Positions 1 through 6,723 of a stretch of DNA of 6,723 nucleotides are shown piece by piece (within the stretch, counting starts at the first letter, position 1; every line of letters begins with the position of its first letter). The stretch is from CAWJHE01 sp964614855. GTDB taxonomy: Bacteria > Chloroflexota > Anaerolineae > Anaerolineales > UBA4823. The stretch lies in the NCBI GenBank assembly GCA_964614855.1, contig CAZTMX010000157.1:1-6723 (forward strand), written 5' to 3'. The notes under the pieces were generated by a model. It had not been told where the DNA came from, searched no databases, and saw only the letters and a list, made by a program, of their open reading frames with translations. Both the position numbers and the translations under genes were made by a program.

Positions 1-683
1 ATCACGCCGTCGGCGTACTGCAGCACTTCCCGCACGTTCTCTTCGGTTGCGCCGCCACCCAGCAACAGGGGCTTTTTAATGCCGGAATTGCGTACGCTCT
101 GCAGGTATTCAAGCGACTCGCGGTAGTTCTTGCCTGTGAGGATCAACGCATCGGCACCGGTTTTTGCTGTCCACTCTGCGGCCTGGATGATGGGTACTTC
201 TTTGAGCGGCAGCCCTGTTCGGTCGTGGACATCAGCGAAAATTTGGATATCATCTCGACGCAATATATGACGGTAATCTACTGCATCGATGCCGCAGCCG
301 CTTTGGATGCCGGGAGATTTGAGCATGGCGCCTGTGAAAACCTTAATGCGCACAAAACTGGCACCGCAAGCCTGGGCGATAGCCAGAGCCGCGTTTGGAT
401 CATGTGCCTCTATGATAATCCCCAGGGTTATCTGGGGATAGGCTGCATGTACCATCCTGCCAAGGGCAGACATATATGCAATGGTTTCTGGTCTTGCCGG
501 CCCCGCATTTAAGGATTCATCCTGTAATATGACAGCTGGAATGCCGCCAAGAGCAAAGACATCCATGTTTGCCAATACGTAAGCTTCGAGTTTTGGCATG
601 TCGATCAGGTCGCCGCGGCGAAAGGCGGGCAGGTGCAGCGCAACGATGACTTTTGGTGGAACAAGGGTGGAGTCGATGTTCAT
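1..683 (-). CDS. BtpA/SgcQ-family TIM-barrel protein, C-terminus cut off by the window edge
   Basis: The reading frame is open from an ATG at 683 to the window edge, giving 227 residues with no stop. The family is usually about 260-280 residues, so the last few dozen are missing. Features typical of BtpA/SgcQ proteins are an early IVALHLPAF strand (13-21), the stretch NAALAIAQACGASFVRIKVFTGA (split here: NAALAIAQACGA 97-108, SFVRIKVFTGA 109-119), IFADVHDRTGLPL (148-160), GADALILTGKN (177-187), and LLLGGGATEENV (207-218), a phosphate-loop-like strand end of a TIM barrel. BtpA was named for photosystem I biogenesis in cyanobacteria, but most homologues occur in non-photosynthetic bacteria and have no settled reaction. 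A purine-rich GGAG-AAAGGA ribosome site lies at 704-695, about 11 nt before the ATG, and no better in-frame start is seen. The gene follows pheA by 174 nt and has its own predicted promoter, so it is probably not part of the leu operon. The family call is fairly safe; the function is unknown. Confidence 0.82.
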   Translation of the reverse strand, partial: MNIDSTLVPPKVIVALHLPAFRRGDLIDMPKLEAYVLANMDVFALGGIPAVILQDESLNAGPARPETIAYMSALGRMVHAAYPQITLGIIIEAHDPNAALAIAQACGASFVRIKVFTGAMLKSPGIQSGCGIDAVDYRHILRRDDIQIFADVHDRTGLPLKEVPIIQAAEWTAKTGADALILTGKNYRESLEYLQSVRNSGIKKPLLLGGGATEENVREVLQYADGV

Positions 684-725
684 GAAAGAATGGTTCCTTT
701 CTCCAGTTTTGCAGCGAAAAAAATA

Positions 726-772
726 GATTAGATAATCATTAATATACCACAATTTCGTACGCATGTCCGTAC
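726..772 (-). promoter_or_regulatory. Predicted sigma70-type promoter of the BtpA-like gene with two palindromes
   Basis: On the minus strand a -35-like CGGACA (769-764) and a -10-like TATATT (746-741) are separated by exactly 17 nt. This predicts transcription starting near 735 and a leader of about 50 nt. A perfect inverted repeat, GTACG-N6-CGTAC (757-772), covers the -35 element. A second one, GATTA-GA-TAATC (726-737), covers the predicted start point. A run of seven T follows at 723-717 in the leader. Palindromes at these two places are where repressor operators usually sit, so control by a dimeric regulator is a reasonable inference. The regulator is not in the window. The elements are seen in the sequence; the promoter function is inferred. 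Confidence 0.5.
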
Positions 773-779
773 AGGTTGG

Positions 780-823
780 GAAATAAATAAATGGGTCTGG
801 CTCCTGTCACTTTTGAGTCAGCC
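780..823 (-). terminator. Possible weak terminator after pheA
   Basis: On the minus strand an imperfect hairpin can form from GGCT (823-820) and AGCC (802-799), or alternatively from CTG-ACT (821-819, 818-816) and AGT-CAG around a CAAA loop. The sequence after it is U-rich but interrupted (ATTTATTTATTT, 791-780). The stem is short and the U tract is not continuous and begins about 7 nt beyond the stem, so this is at best a weak or factor-assisted terminator of the leu-cimA-pheA transcript. Confidence 0.25.
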
Positions 824-857
824 CCGCTGGTTCGGTTATCTTCTGAAAATGATGACC

Positions 858-1718
858 TTACACCCTTTTCCTCTCATATGACCCCAGCACTCGCAGCATG
901 GATGCGAATTCCCCCAGGTTATCCAATGCATGTGCGGCGCGGGGTTCGGAGGTTGCGCAGGCTAAATCGATGTAGAACAGGTATTCCCACAGTGTGCCTG
1001 GCTGTGGGCGGCTTTCGATTTTGGTCAGATCGATGTCGCGCAGGGCGAAGACGCTCAGGGCTTTGAACAAAGCCCCGGGAATATTATTCAAAGTGAAAAC
1101 GATAGATGTCTTGGCATCGCCCGTGGGGACCACCGCTTGTCTGGATATGGCCAGAAAGCGTGTGTAGTTGGTATTATCGTCTTCGATCCCTTCTTCCAAG
1201 ATCTGCATGGCAAATATTTCTGCAGCATGGCGTGAAGCGATGGCAGCCTGCTCCCGCGCACCGCTCTCCTTGAGCAGCTTAACGCTGCCAGCGGTATCGT
1301 AAACCGCTACACCCGGGAGACCATGCCGTTTCAAATACCCCTCGCACTGGGCCAGCGCCTGCGGGTGGCTGCTGACTTGCTGGATGTCTTTCAATTCCAC
1401 ACCGGGCAGCGCAATCAGGCAGTGGCGCACCCGCAGGTATTCTTCGCCAACGATATGCAGCGAGTGCCGCATCAGCAAGTCGTAGTTGCGGTGAATGCTG
1501 CCCGCCAGCGAATTCTCGATGGGCACCAGGCCGAAATCGCTGGCGCCGGTTTCGACATTCTCAAAAACCTGGTCGAAGCTCTCGCAGGGGAGGGTGCGGA
1601 TACCGGCGCCGAAATGTGCCAGGGCAGCTGCTTCTGAATAGGCGCCCCGTTCGCCTTGAAAAGCAACTGACGGCATGGGTGCGCCATCCACCCGGTTTGC
1701 GTATAGATGTGCGTTCAA
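858..1718 (-). CDS. pheA: Prephenate dehydratase, monofunctional, with C-terminal ACT domain
   Basis: This enzyme converts prephenate to phenylpyruvate, the committed step of phenylalanine synthesis, in the cytoplasm. The 286-residue protein has the catalytic domain followed by an ACT domain. Visible motifs are VAFQGERGAYSEAA (18-31), GLVPIENSLAGSI (63-75), SSHPQALAQC (116-125), DTAGSVK (141-147) and the catalytic-loop motif NYTRF (184-188). The ACT domain begins near 203 and contains GALF (215-218) and ESRP (235-238), the motifs linked to phenylalanine binding, so feedback inhibition is expected. There is no chorismate mutase domain. The chosen start is TTG at 1718, because GGAGGAG (1729-1723) lies 4 nt before it. 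An in-frame ATG at 1676 (residue 15) matches the usual family N-terminus but has only a poor ribosome site. An ATG at 1722 is out of frame. The gene follows leuB by 83 nt on the same strand and is probably the last gene of the operon. Confidence 0.95.
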   Translation of the reverse strand: MNAHLYANRVDGAPMPSVAFQGERGAYSEAAALAHFGAGIRTLPCESFDQVFENVETGASDFGLVPIENSLAGSIHRNYDLLMRHSLHIVGEEYLRVRHCLIALPGVELKDIQQVSSHPQALAQCEGYLKRHGLPGVAVYDTAGSVKLLKESGAREQAAIASRHAAEIFAMQILEEGIEDDNTNYTRFLAISRQAVVPTGDAKTSIVFTLNNIPGALFKALSVFALRDIDLTKIESRPQPGTLWEYLFYIDLACATSEPRAAHALDNLGEFASMLRVLGSYERKRV

Positions 1719-1729
1719 GCATCTCCTCC
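1719..1729 (-). promoter_or_regulatory. Ribosome binding site deciding the TTG start of pheA
   Basis: GGAGGAG (1729-1723) is identical to the site before leuB. It is followed by ATGC and then TTG. The ATG within this spacer opens a different frame that stops after about 53 codons with no recognisable product, so the TTG is the in-frame start best served by this site. Confidence 0.65.
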
Positions 1730-1738
1730 AAATTATCC

Positions 1739-1783
1739 AAACTGGTAATTGTCCTGAGCCTGGTTGCTACTCAGGGCCAGTTT
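1739..1783 (-). promoter_or_regulatory. Two-tier hairpin in the leuB-pheA spacer
   Basis: An outer 7-bp perfect stem pairs 1783-1777 with 1745-1739 (AAACTGG/CCAGTTT). Inside it a 6-bp perfect stem pairs 1775-1770 with 1758-1753 (CCTGAG/CTCAGG) around an 11-nt loop. The two are joined by 1 nt on one side and 7 nt on the other. The structure ends 9 nt before the pheA ribosome site and has no U tract after it, so it is not an intrinsic terminator. A role in mRNA processing, stability or translational control of pheA is possible but inferred. Confidence 0.5.
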
Positions 1784-1801
1784 TCAAATTAGATCCTGTG
1801 T

Positions 1802-2868
<1,067 letters not shown>

Positions 2869-2872
<4 letters not shown>

Positions 2873-4434
2873 GCTTGCTCCTCCGATAAGGTTAATCCGT
2901 ATTCCAGTGAATCCGCCAATGCCCACCAACTGGCTTCGATGATATTCGGGCTGGCGCCGACTGTGCTCCAGGTGTTTTTGCCCTTTTGCATATCGATCAA
3001 CACCCTGGTAGTAGCGCGCGTGCCGTTTTCTCCGTCCAGGATGCGCACCTTGTAATCCGTCAGGTGGTAATCCATGATTTGCGGGTAGATCGGCAGCAAG
3101 GCTTTGCGCAGGGCGGTGTTAAGCGCATTGACCGGTCCATTGCCTTCAGCAGCGGTATGCAGGACCTCGTCACCCACTTGTACTTTGACCATGGCTTCAG
3201 CAAATATGCCGCGCCCCTGGCGGTGTTCAACATTCACCAGGAAGTCGAGCATCTCAAACGGGGGTTGGTATCCCTCCTGTTGGCGTTTGAACATCATGGC
3301 GATGGATGCTTCGGCAGCTTCAAAGGAAAAGCCTGCAGCTTCCAGGTTCTTGATGTCTTCCAGAATCTTGCCCAGGTGACCGTTATCACCCAGGCTGATG
3401 CCGTATTCTTCTGCTTTGCTCATTAAATTTCCGCGCCCCGAGAGCTCAGACACGATCACGCGCGAAATGTTGCCTACCACTTGTGGGTCGATGTGCTGGT
3501 AGGAGAGGGCGGAGCGGCGCATCCCGGCCACATGGATCCCACCTTTGTGGGCAAAGGCCGATTTTCCTACATAGGCCAGGTGTTCATTGGGGGTGAGGTT
3601 CGCCACCTCTGAAACAAAGTGGGAGACTTCAGTCAGGCGTTCCAGTTGACCTGGCGGCAGCGCCCGCAGCCCGAGCTTTAGTTCCAGGTTTGGGATAATT
3701 GAGCACAGGTTGGCATTCCCGCAGCGCTCCCCGTAACCGTTGATGGTTCCCTGGACATGGGTCGCCCCCGCCTGCACAGCGGCCAGGGTATTGGCCACCG
3801 CCAATTCACCGTCATTGTGACAGTGGATGCCAAGCGGGTGGTCCAGGTTGGCCTTTACTTCCTGCACGATGGCGCTGACTTCACCCGGTAAGGCGCCGCC
3901 GTTGGTTTCGCAAAGCACCAGCGTTTCTGCACCGCCGCGCCGCGCCACGCGCAGGGTTTCCAGGCTGTACTGTGGATCAGCCTTATACCCATCGAAGAAA
4001 TGTTCAGCATCGTAGATCACACGCCTGCCCTGCGAAACCAGGTAAGCCACGCTTTCTTCGATGATACGCAGGTTTTCTTCGCATGTGGTGCGCAAGACCT
4101 CCGTAACGTGCAGGGTCCAGGTTTTGCCCACCACGGTGCACACCGGGGTGTGTGCATCGATCAAGGCCTGGATATTGGCATCGTTTTCGGGGCTGCCGTT
4201 GACCCGGCAGGTGGAGCCAAAGGCGCAGATCAAAGCGTTTTTCCATTCGATTTCCCGGGCGCGTTCAAAGAATTCCACATCCTTTGGATTTGACCCAGGC
4301 CAACCGCCTTCAATAAATGCCACGCCCAGTGCATCCAGGCGGCGTGCGATGCGGATTTTATCCACACTGGAAAGCGACATGCCCTCCATTTGTGTTCCAT
4401 CTCTCAGCGTTGTATCGTATATCTGGATATCCAT
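2869..4434 (-). CDS. cimA: (R)-citramalate synthase, long form
   Basis: CimA condenses pyruvate with acetyl-CoA to (R)-citramalate, the first step of the pyruvate route to 2-oxobutyrate and isoleucine. At 521 residues it has the length of the TIGR00977-type citramalate synthases, a branch of the 2-isopropylmalate/homocitrate synthase superfamily. The DRE-TIM barrel shows YDTTLRDGTQ (6-15, metal ligand D7), FIEGGWPGSNPKD (40-52), YDAEHFFDGY (141-150), ETNGG (176-180), GIHCHND (202-208, metal ligands H204 and H206), GERCGNAN (235-242) and AHKGGIHV (295-302). Residues from about 385 to 515 form the C-terminal LeuA-type regulatory domain, usually the site of feedback inhibition, by isoleucine in characterised CimA. 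The start is ATG at 4434, 5 nt after GGAGGG (4445-4440). A TTG one codon upstream is less likely. The stop overlaps the leuB start. LeuA or homocitrate synthase is less likely because of the GGWPGSNPKD and YDAEHFFDGY motifs. Confidence 0.93.
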
Positions 4435-4439
4435 CAAAA

Positions 4440-4505
4440 CCCTCCGGGTACTCTTGGAAGCGGGTTCCCTGAGCGCCAGGAAACCCGCTGGTTCTCAGAG
4501 TACCC
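4440..4505 (-). promoter_or_regulatory. Large two-tier hairpin abutting the cimA ribosome binding site
   Basis: The spacer between leuD and cimA is almost entirely inverted repeat. An outer 9-bp perfect stem pairs 4505-4497 with 4454-4446 (GGGTACTCT/AGAGTACCC). An inner 13-bp stem pairs 4489-4477 with 4471-4459 around a 5-nt loop. Its only non-Watson-Crick position (4481/4467) is a U-G wobble in the minus-strand mRNA but a C-A mismatch in the opposite strand, which points to selection at the RNA level. The cimA site GGAGGG (4445-4440) begins directly after the hairpin base, and the leuD stop lies 8 nt before it. No U tract follows beyond four T, so a simple terminator is unlikely. Confidence 0.7.
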
Positions 4506-4513
4506 GATCAAAT

Positions 4514-5128
4514 TCAGGAAATAATGATCGCAAACGGATCAGCCTGCTGTTTTTGTTCGTATGCTTCAATTTTCGAGATAAAGCCCAGGATATACCCCAG
4601 TTCATCCACCCCATTGAGCAGGCAAGTGCGTGCAAAGGGGTCGATGGGAAATTTCACCCCGCTGCCGTCCGGCAGTTCAAGAATCTCGTTCGCCAGGTCA
4701 ACCGTTACCTGTGCGCTGGGATCAGACGCCAAAATCTGAGCCAGTTTCTGGTGCGTGTCTGCGTCCACTTGCAGCGGAAGCAAGTTATTTTTAAGGGCAT
4801 TGTTGCGGAAGATATCCGCAAAAGAGGTGGAGATCACCGCGCGAAAACCGAAACCGGTGAGCGCCCAGGGGGCGTGTTCGCGCGACGAGCCGCAGCCGAA
4901 GTTATCGCCTGCCAGCAGCACCTGTGCTGCGTGAGCGGAAGGGCTGTTGAGAGGGAAAGCGGTCTTTGGCGAGCCGTCTGGGTTGTAGCGCCAGTCGGCA
5001 AACAGGTGGTCGCCCATCCCGTTTTTATCTGTGGCTTTCAGAAAACGCGCCGGGATGATCTGGTCGGTATCGATATTGTCCACCAGCAGAGCCACTACTT
5101 GCGAAGTGAATTTGCCTGTTTTATTCAT
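4514..5128 (-). CDS. leuD: 3-isopropylmalate dehydratase (isopropylmalate isomerase) small subunit
   Basis: LeuD is the swivel-domain subunit of isopropylmalate isomerase, and works with LeuC to move the hydroxyl group of 2-isopropylmalate (and of citramalate, via citraconate). The 204-residue length matches the E. coli-type bacterial subunit rather than the short archaeal-type one. Visible features are DNIDTDQIIPARFL (17-30), FADWRY (43-48), the signature GDNFGCGSSREHAPWAL (74-90), FADIFRNNALKNNLLP (103-118) and the C-terminal DPFARTCLLNGVDELGYIL (163-181). The ATG at 5128 has GGAGGG (5141-5136) 7 nt ahead inside the end of leuC. The gene overlaps leuC by 8 nt (ATGAATAA), so the two subunits are probably translationally coupled, which fits a 1:1 complex. 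Confidence 0.97.
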   Translation of the reverse strand: MNKTGKFTSQVVALLVDNIDTDQIIPARFLKATDKNGMGDHLFADWRYNPDGSPKTAFPLNSPSAHAAQVLLAGDNFGCGSSREHAPWALTGFGFRAVISTSFADIFRNNALKNNLLPLQVDADTHQKLAQILASDPSAQVTVDLANEILELPDGSGVKFPIDPFARTCLLNGVDELGYILGFISKIEAYEQKQQADPFAIIIS

Positions 5129-6548
5129 GGCTCAGCCCTCCACCGCTCAAGACCTGGCGTACATCGCTGATCTGGCCGCGCACTGCAGTGGCTGCGGCTG
5201 TCATAGGGCTGGCCAGGAAGGTGCGGCCTCCGGGACCCTGGCGCCCCTCAAAGTTACGGTTGCTGGTGCTTAGAGCGTATTGCCCGGGCTGCAGCATATC
5301 GCCGTTCATCGCCAGGCACATCGAGCAGCCAGCTTCGCGCCACTCGGCGCCAGCTTCCTTGAAAATCTTATCCAAACCCTCGGCTTCCGCCTGTCGTTTG
5401 ACACTGCCTGAGCCGGGCACAACCAGCATGCGAACGCTTTCCGCCACTTTTCGTCCCTTGAGCACGCGGGCAGCCTGGCGCAAATCAGAGATGCGCCCAT
5501 TGGTGCAGCTTCCCAGGAAGACAACATTTACCGCTTGCCCCTGGATGGGCTGCCCTGGCTGCAGATCCATGTACTTCAGTGCCTTCTCCAGGGCAGCTTT
5601 CTCGCTGGGGTCGCTCATATCCTCCGGGCGTGGGATACGTCCCGTCACAGGGACGCCCATACCGGGGTTGGTACCGTAGGTGACCATCGGTTCCAGCTTA
5701 GAAACATCCATCGTCATACTGCGGTCAAAAGCTGCCCCTTCGTCGCTGGGCAGGCTGCGCCAGTAAGCCAAGGCTTTTTCCCATTCCCCGCTGTGCGGCG
5801 CAAAAGGTTTGCCATGCAGGTATTCGTAGGTTGTGTCGTCAGGCGCCACCATCCCTGCTCGCCCGCCGCCCTCGATGGACATATTGCACAAGGTCATGCG
5901 TTCTTCCATGCTCATGGCGCGTACGGCAGAACCGCAGTACTCGAAGACATGCCCTGTGCCGCCGCCGGTACCGATCTTTGCGATCAAGGCCAGGATGATA
6001 TCCTTGGCGCTGACACCCGGTTGGAGCTGCCCATCGATCTGTACCTGGAAGGTTTTTGGTTGGCGCTGCAGCAAGCACTGGGTAGCCAGCACATGCTCTA
6101 CCTCGCTGGTGCCGATGCCAAACGCCAACGCGCCGAATGCGCCGTGGGTAGCTGTGTGGCTGTCGCCGCAAACGATGGTCATCCCGGGTTGTGTGTAGCC
6201 CATTTCTGGACCGATGATGTGCACAATCCCGCGCCTCGGGTTGCCCAAACCATACACCGGGATGCCAAATTCGCGGCAATTATCTTCAAGCATCTGTACC
6301 TGGCGTGCGGCCTGCTGGTCCAGGATGGGCAGATTGGGGTCCGTGGTGGGTGTGCTGTGATCCGCCGTCGCTACCGTCAGGTCTGGACGGCGAACCTTCA
6401 ACCCGCGCTGCCGTAAGCCGTGAAAGGCCTGCGGCGAGGTCACTTCATGCACCAGGTGCAGGTCGATGTAAAGCACTGCTGGAGCGCCGGGTTCTTGGGC
6501 TACTACATGGCGCTGCCAGATCTTTTGAAAAAGTGTTTTTGGCGCCAT
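5121..6548 (-). CDS. leuC: 3-isopropylmalate dehydratase (isopropylmalate isomerase) large subunit
   Basis: LeuC carries the [4Fe-4S] cluster of isopropylmalate isomerase and acts with LeuD in leucine synthesis; with CimA it also isomerises citramalate for isoleucine. The 475-residue protein is close to the E. coli-type length (about 466). Visible features are KTLFQKIW (4-11), the substrate-site stretch DHSTPTTD (63-70), VCGDSHTATHGAFGALAFGIG (split: VCGDSHTATHGA 126-137, FGALAFGIG 138-146), IEGGGRAGMVAPDD (225-238), GSCTNGR (346-352) and GCSMC (407-411). The cluster ligands are C348, C408 and C411. STSNRNFEGRQG (428-439) is the conserved substrate loop. The ATG at 6548 gives the normal family N-terminus. 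There is no clear Shine-Dalgarno site before it; it sits 2 nt after the stop of the preceding frame, so translation probably depends on reinitiation. Confidence 0.97.
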   Translation of the reverse strand: MAPKTLFQKIWQRHVVAQEPGAPAVLYIDLHLVHEVTSPQAFHGLRQRGLKVRRPDLTVATADHSTPTTDPNLPILDQQAARQVQMLEDNCREFGIPVYGLGNPRRGIVHIIGPEMGYTQPGMTIVCGDSHTATHGAFGALAFGIGTSEVEHVLATQCLLQRQPKTFQVQIDGQLQPGVSAKDIILALIAKIGTGGGTGHVFEYCGSAVRAMSMEERMTLCNMSIEGGGRAGMVAPDDTTYEYLHGKPFAPHSGEWEKALAYWRSLPSDEGAAFDRSMTMDVSKLEPMVTYGTNPGMGVPVTGRIPRPEDMSDPSEKAALEKALKYMDLQPGQPIQGQAVNVVFLGSCTNGRISDLRQAARVLKGRKVAESVRMLVVPGSGSVKRQAEAEGLDKIFKEAGAEWREAGCSMCLAMNGDMLQPGQYALSTSNRNFEGRQGPGGRTFLASPMTAAATAVRGQISDVRQVLSGGGLSHE

Positions 6549-6550
6549 GC

Positions 6551-6723
6551 TTATACAGACCAGTTTTTCGGAAAAGTGCGGACTTCTGCAAAGGATTCAT
6601 GCCAATCGGGTAAGGGTTGGCTGCCGCGCTTTTTTGCTGGAGCGGGGTTCAAGATAGAATCCATGTTCCAGTTTGCTGGAAAATCTCCGGGTTCAGGAAA
6701 CGGGTCCACATCCGATACTCGAA
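6551..6723 (-). CDS. C-terminal fragment of an unrecognised protein upstream of leuC
   Basis: One frame is open from the window edge to a TAA at 6553-6551, encoding 56 residues. The other two minus-strand frames have stops in this stretch. The tail is rich in proline and tryptophan, with segments such as DPFPEPGDFPANWNMDS (6-22), PAPAKKRGSQPLPDW (26-40) and TFPKNWSV (49-56, the end). It shows no signature I can assign and does not look like the usual end of LeuA, IlvC, IlvB or IlvN. The stop lies 2 nt before the leuC ATG, spacing typical of genes in one operon. An open stretch this short could arise by chance, so coding status is likely but not certain. Confidence 0.5.
   Translation of the reverse strand, partial: RVSDVDPFPEPGDFPANWNMDSILNPAPAKKRGSQPLPDWHESFAEVRTFPKNWSV

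Larger units (their letters stand above)
684..857. other. Intergenic region between pheA and the BtpA-like gene
   Basis: This 174-nt stretch has no convincing gene. Just after the pheA stop, 834-840 and 851-857 form a 7-bp inverted repeat with one imperfect position, which pairs as a wobble only in plus-strand RNA. A second imperfect hairpin lies at 799-823. AT-rich sequence (780-792) then leads into the promoter of the BtpA-like gene. No strong intrinsic terminator with a long T tract is visible for the leu-pheA transcript, so read-through into the downstream gene cannot be excluded. Confidence 0.6.

Noticed and set aside
225..512. Plus-strand open frame of 95 codons opposite the BtpA-like gene
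   Set aside because: The minus-strand frame is open for 227 codons with BtpA-family motifs; the plus-strand frame has none.
1732..1760. GATAAT at 1737-1732 as a -10 box for a pheA-specific promoter
   Set aside because: The matching -35 position reads GGCTCA, a poor match, and the start would fall on the ribosome binding site.
2873..2929. Upstream extension of leuB to an earlier in-frame start at 2929
   Set aside because: It would add 19 residues overlapping cimA. The ATG at 2872 has a strong ribosome site and gives the family-standard N-terminus.
4446..4505. The leuD-cimA hairpin as an intrinsic terminator or a T-box/tRNA-like element
   Set aside because: Only four T follow, after the ribosome site and directly before the ATG. 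There is no T-box consensus, anticodon-like specifier loop or tRNA cloverleaf.
4061..5170. Long plus-strand open frame (about 369 codons) antisense to leuD and cimA
   Set aside because: It runs opposite to genes with clear catalytic motifs, has no recognisable domain, and crosses the structured spacer. It is a by-product of the composition of the real genes.
5535..6416. Long plus-strand open frame (about 293 codons) antisense to leuC
   Set aside because: It mirrors conserved LeuC coding sequence and its translation shows no family features.

Overview
The window is the 3' part of a branched-chain amino-acid biosynthesis operon, followed by a phenylalanine gene and then a separately promoted gene of unknown function. 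Every gene I can support lies on the minus strand, so transcription runs from high to low coordinates. The protein types, the moderately GC-rich composition and the gene mix fit a bacterium, most likely Chloroflexota (Anaerolineae-like). That assignment rests on my impression of the protein sequences and is not tested.

Layout in transcription order: the C-terminal tail of an unrecognised protein (6723-6551); leuC (6548-5121); leuD (5128-4514, overlapping leuC by 8 nt); a 79-nt spacer with a large two-tier hairpin; cimA, citramalate synthase (4434-2869); leuB (2872-1802, overlapping cimA by an ATGA junction); an 83-nt spacer with a second two-tier hairpin; pheA, monofunctional prephenate dehydratase (1718-858, TTG start); a 174-nt intergenic region; and a BtpA/SgcQ-family gene that runs off the window (683-1).

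CimA makes (R)-citramalate from pyruvate and acetyl-CoA. LeuCD isomerises it through citraconate, and LeuB oxidises and decarboxylates the product to 2-oxobutyrate, the isoleucine precursor. LeuCD and LeuB also serve leucine synthesis from 2-isopropylmalate. The window therefore holds a complete threonine-independent route to 2-oxobutyrate, plus the shared leucine steps except LeuA, which is not visible. PheA adds the phenylpyruvate step of phenylalanine synthesis. The BtpA-like gene seems to be a separate transcription unit, with a predicted sigma70-type promoter and two palindromes.

Nothing here looks like a mobile element, CRISPR array, tRNA or rRNA. The enzymes are ordinary. The parts most worth a second look are the two intercistronic RNA structures, the palindrome-bearing promoter of the BtpA-like gene, and the unidentified protein tail upstream of leuC.
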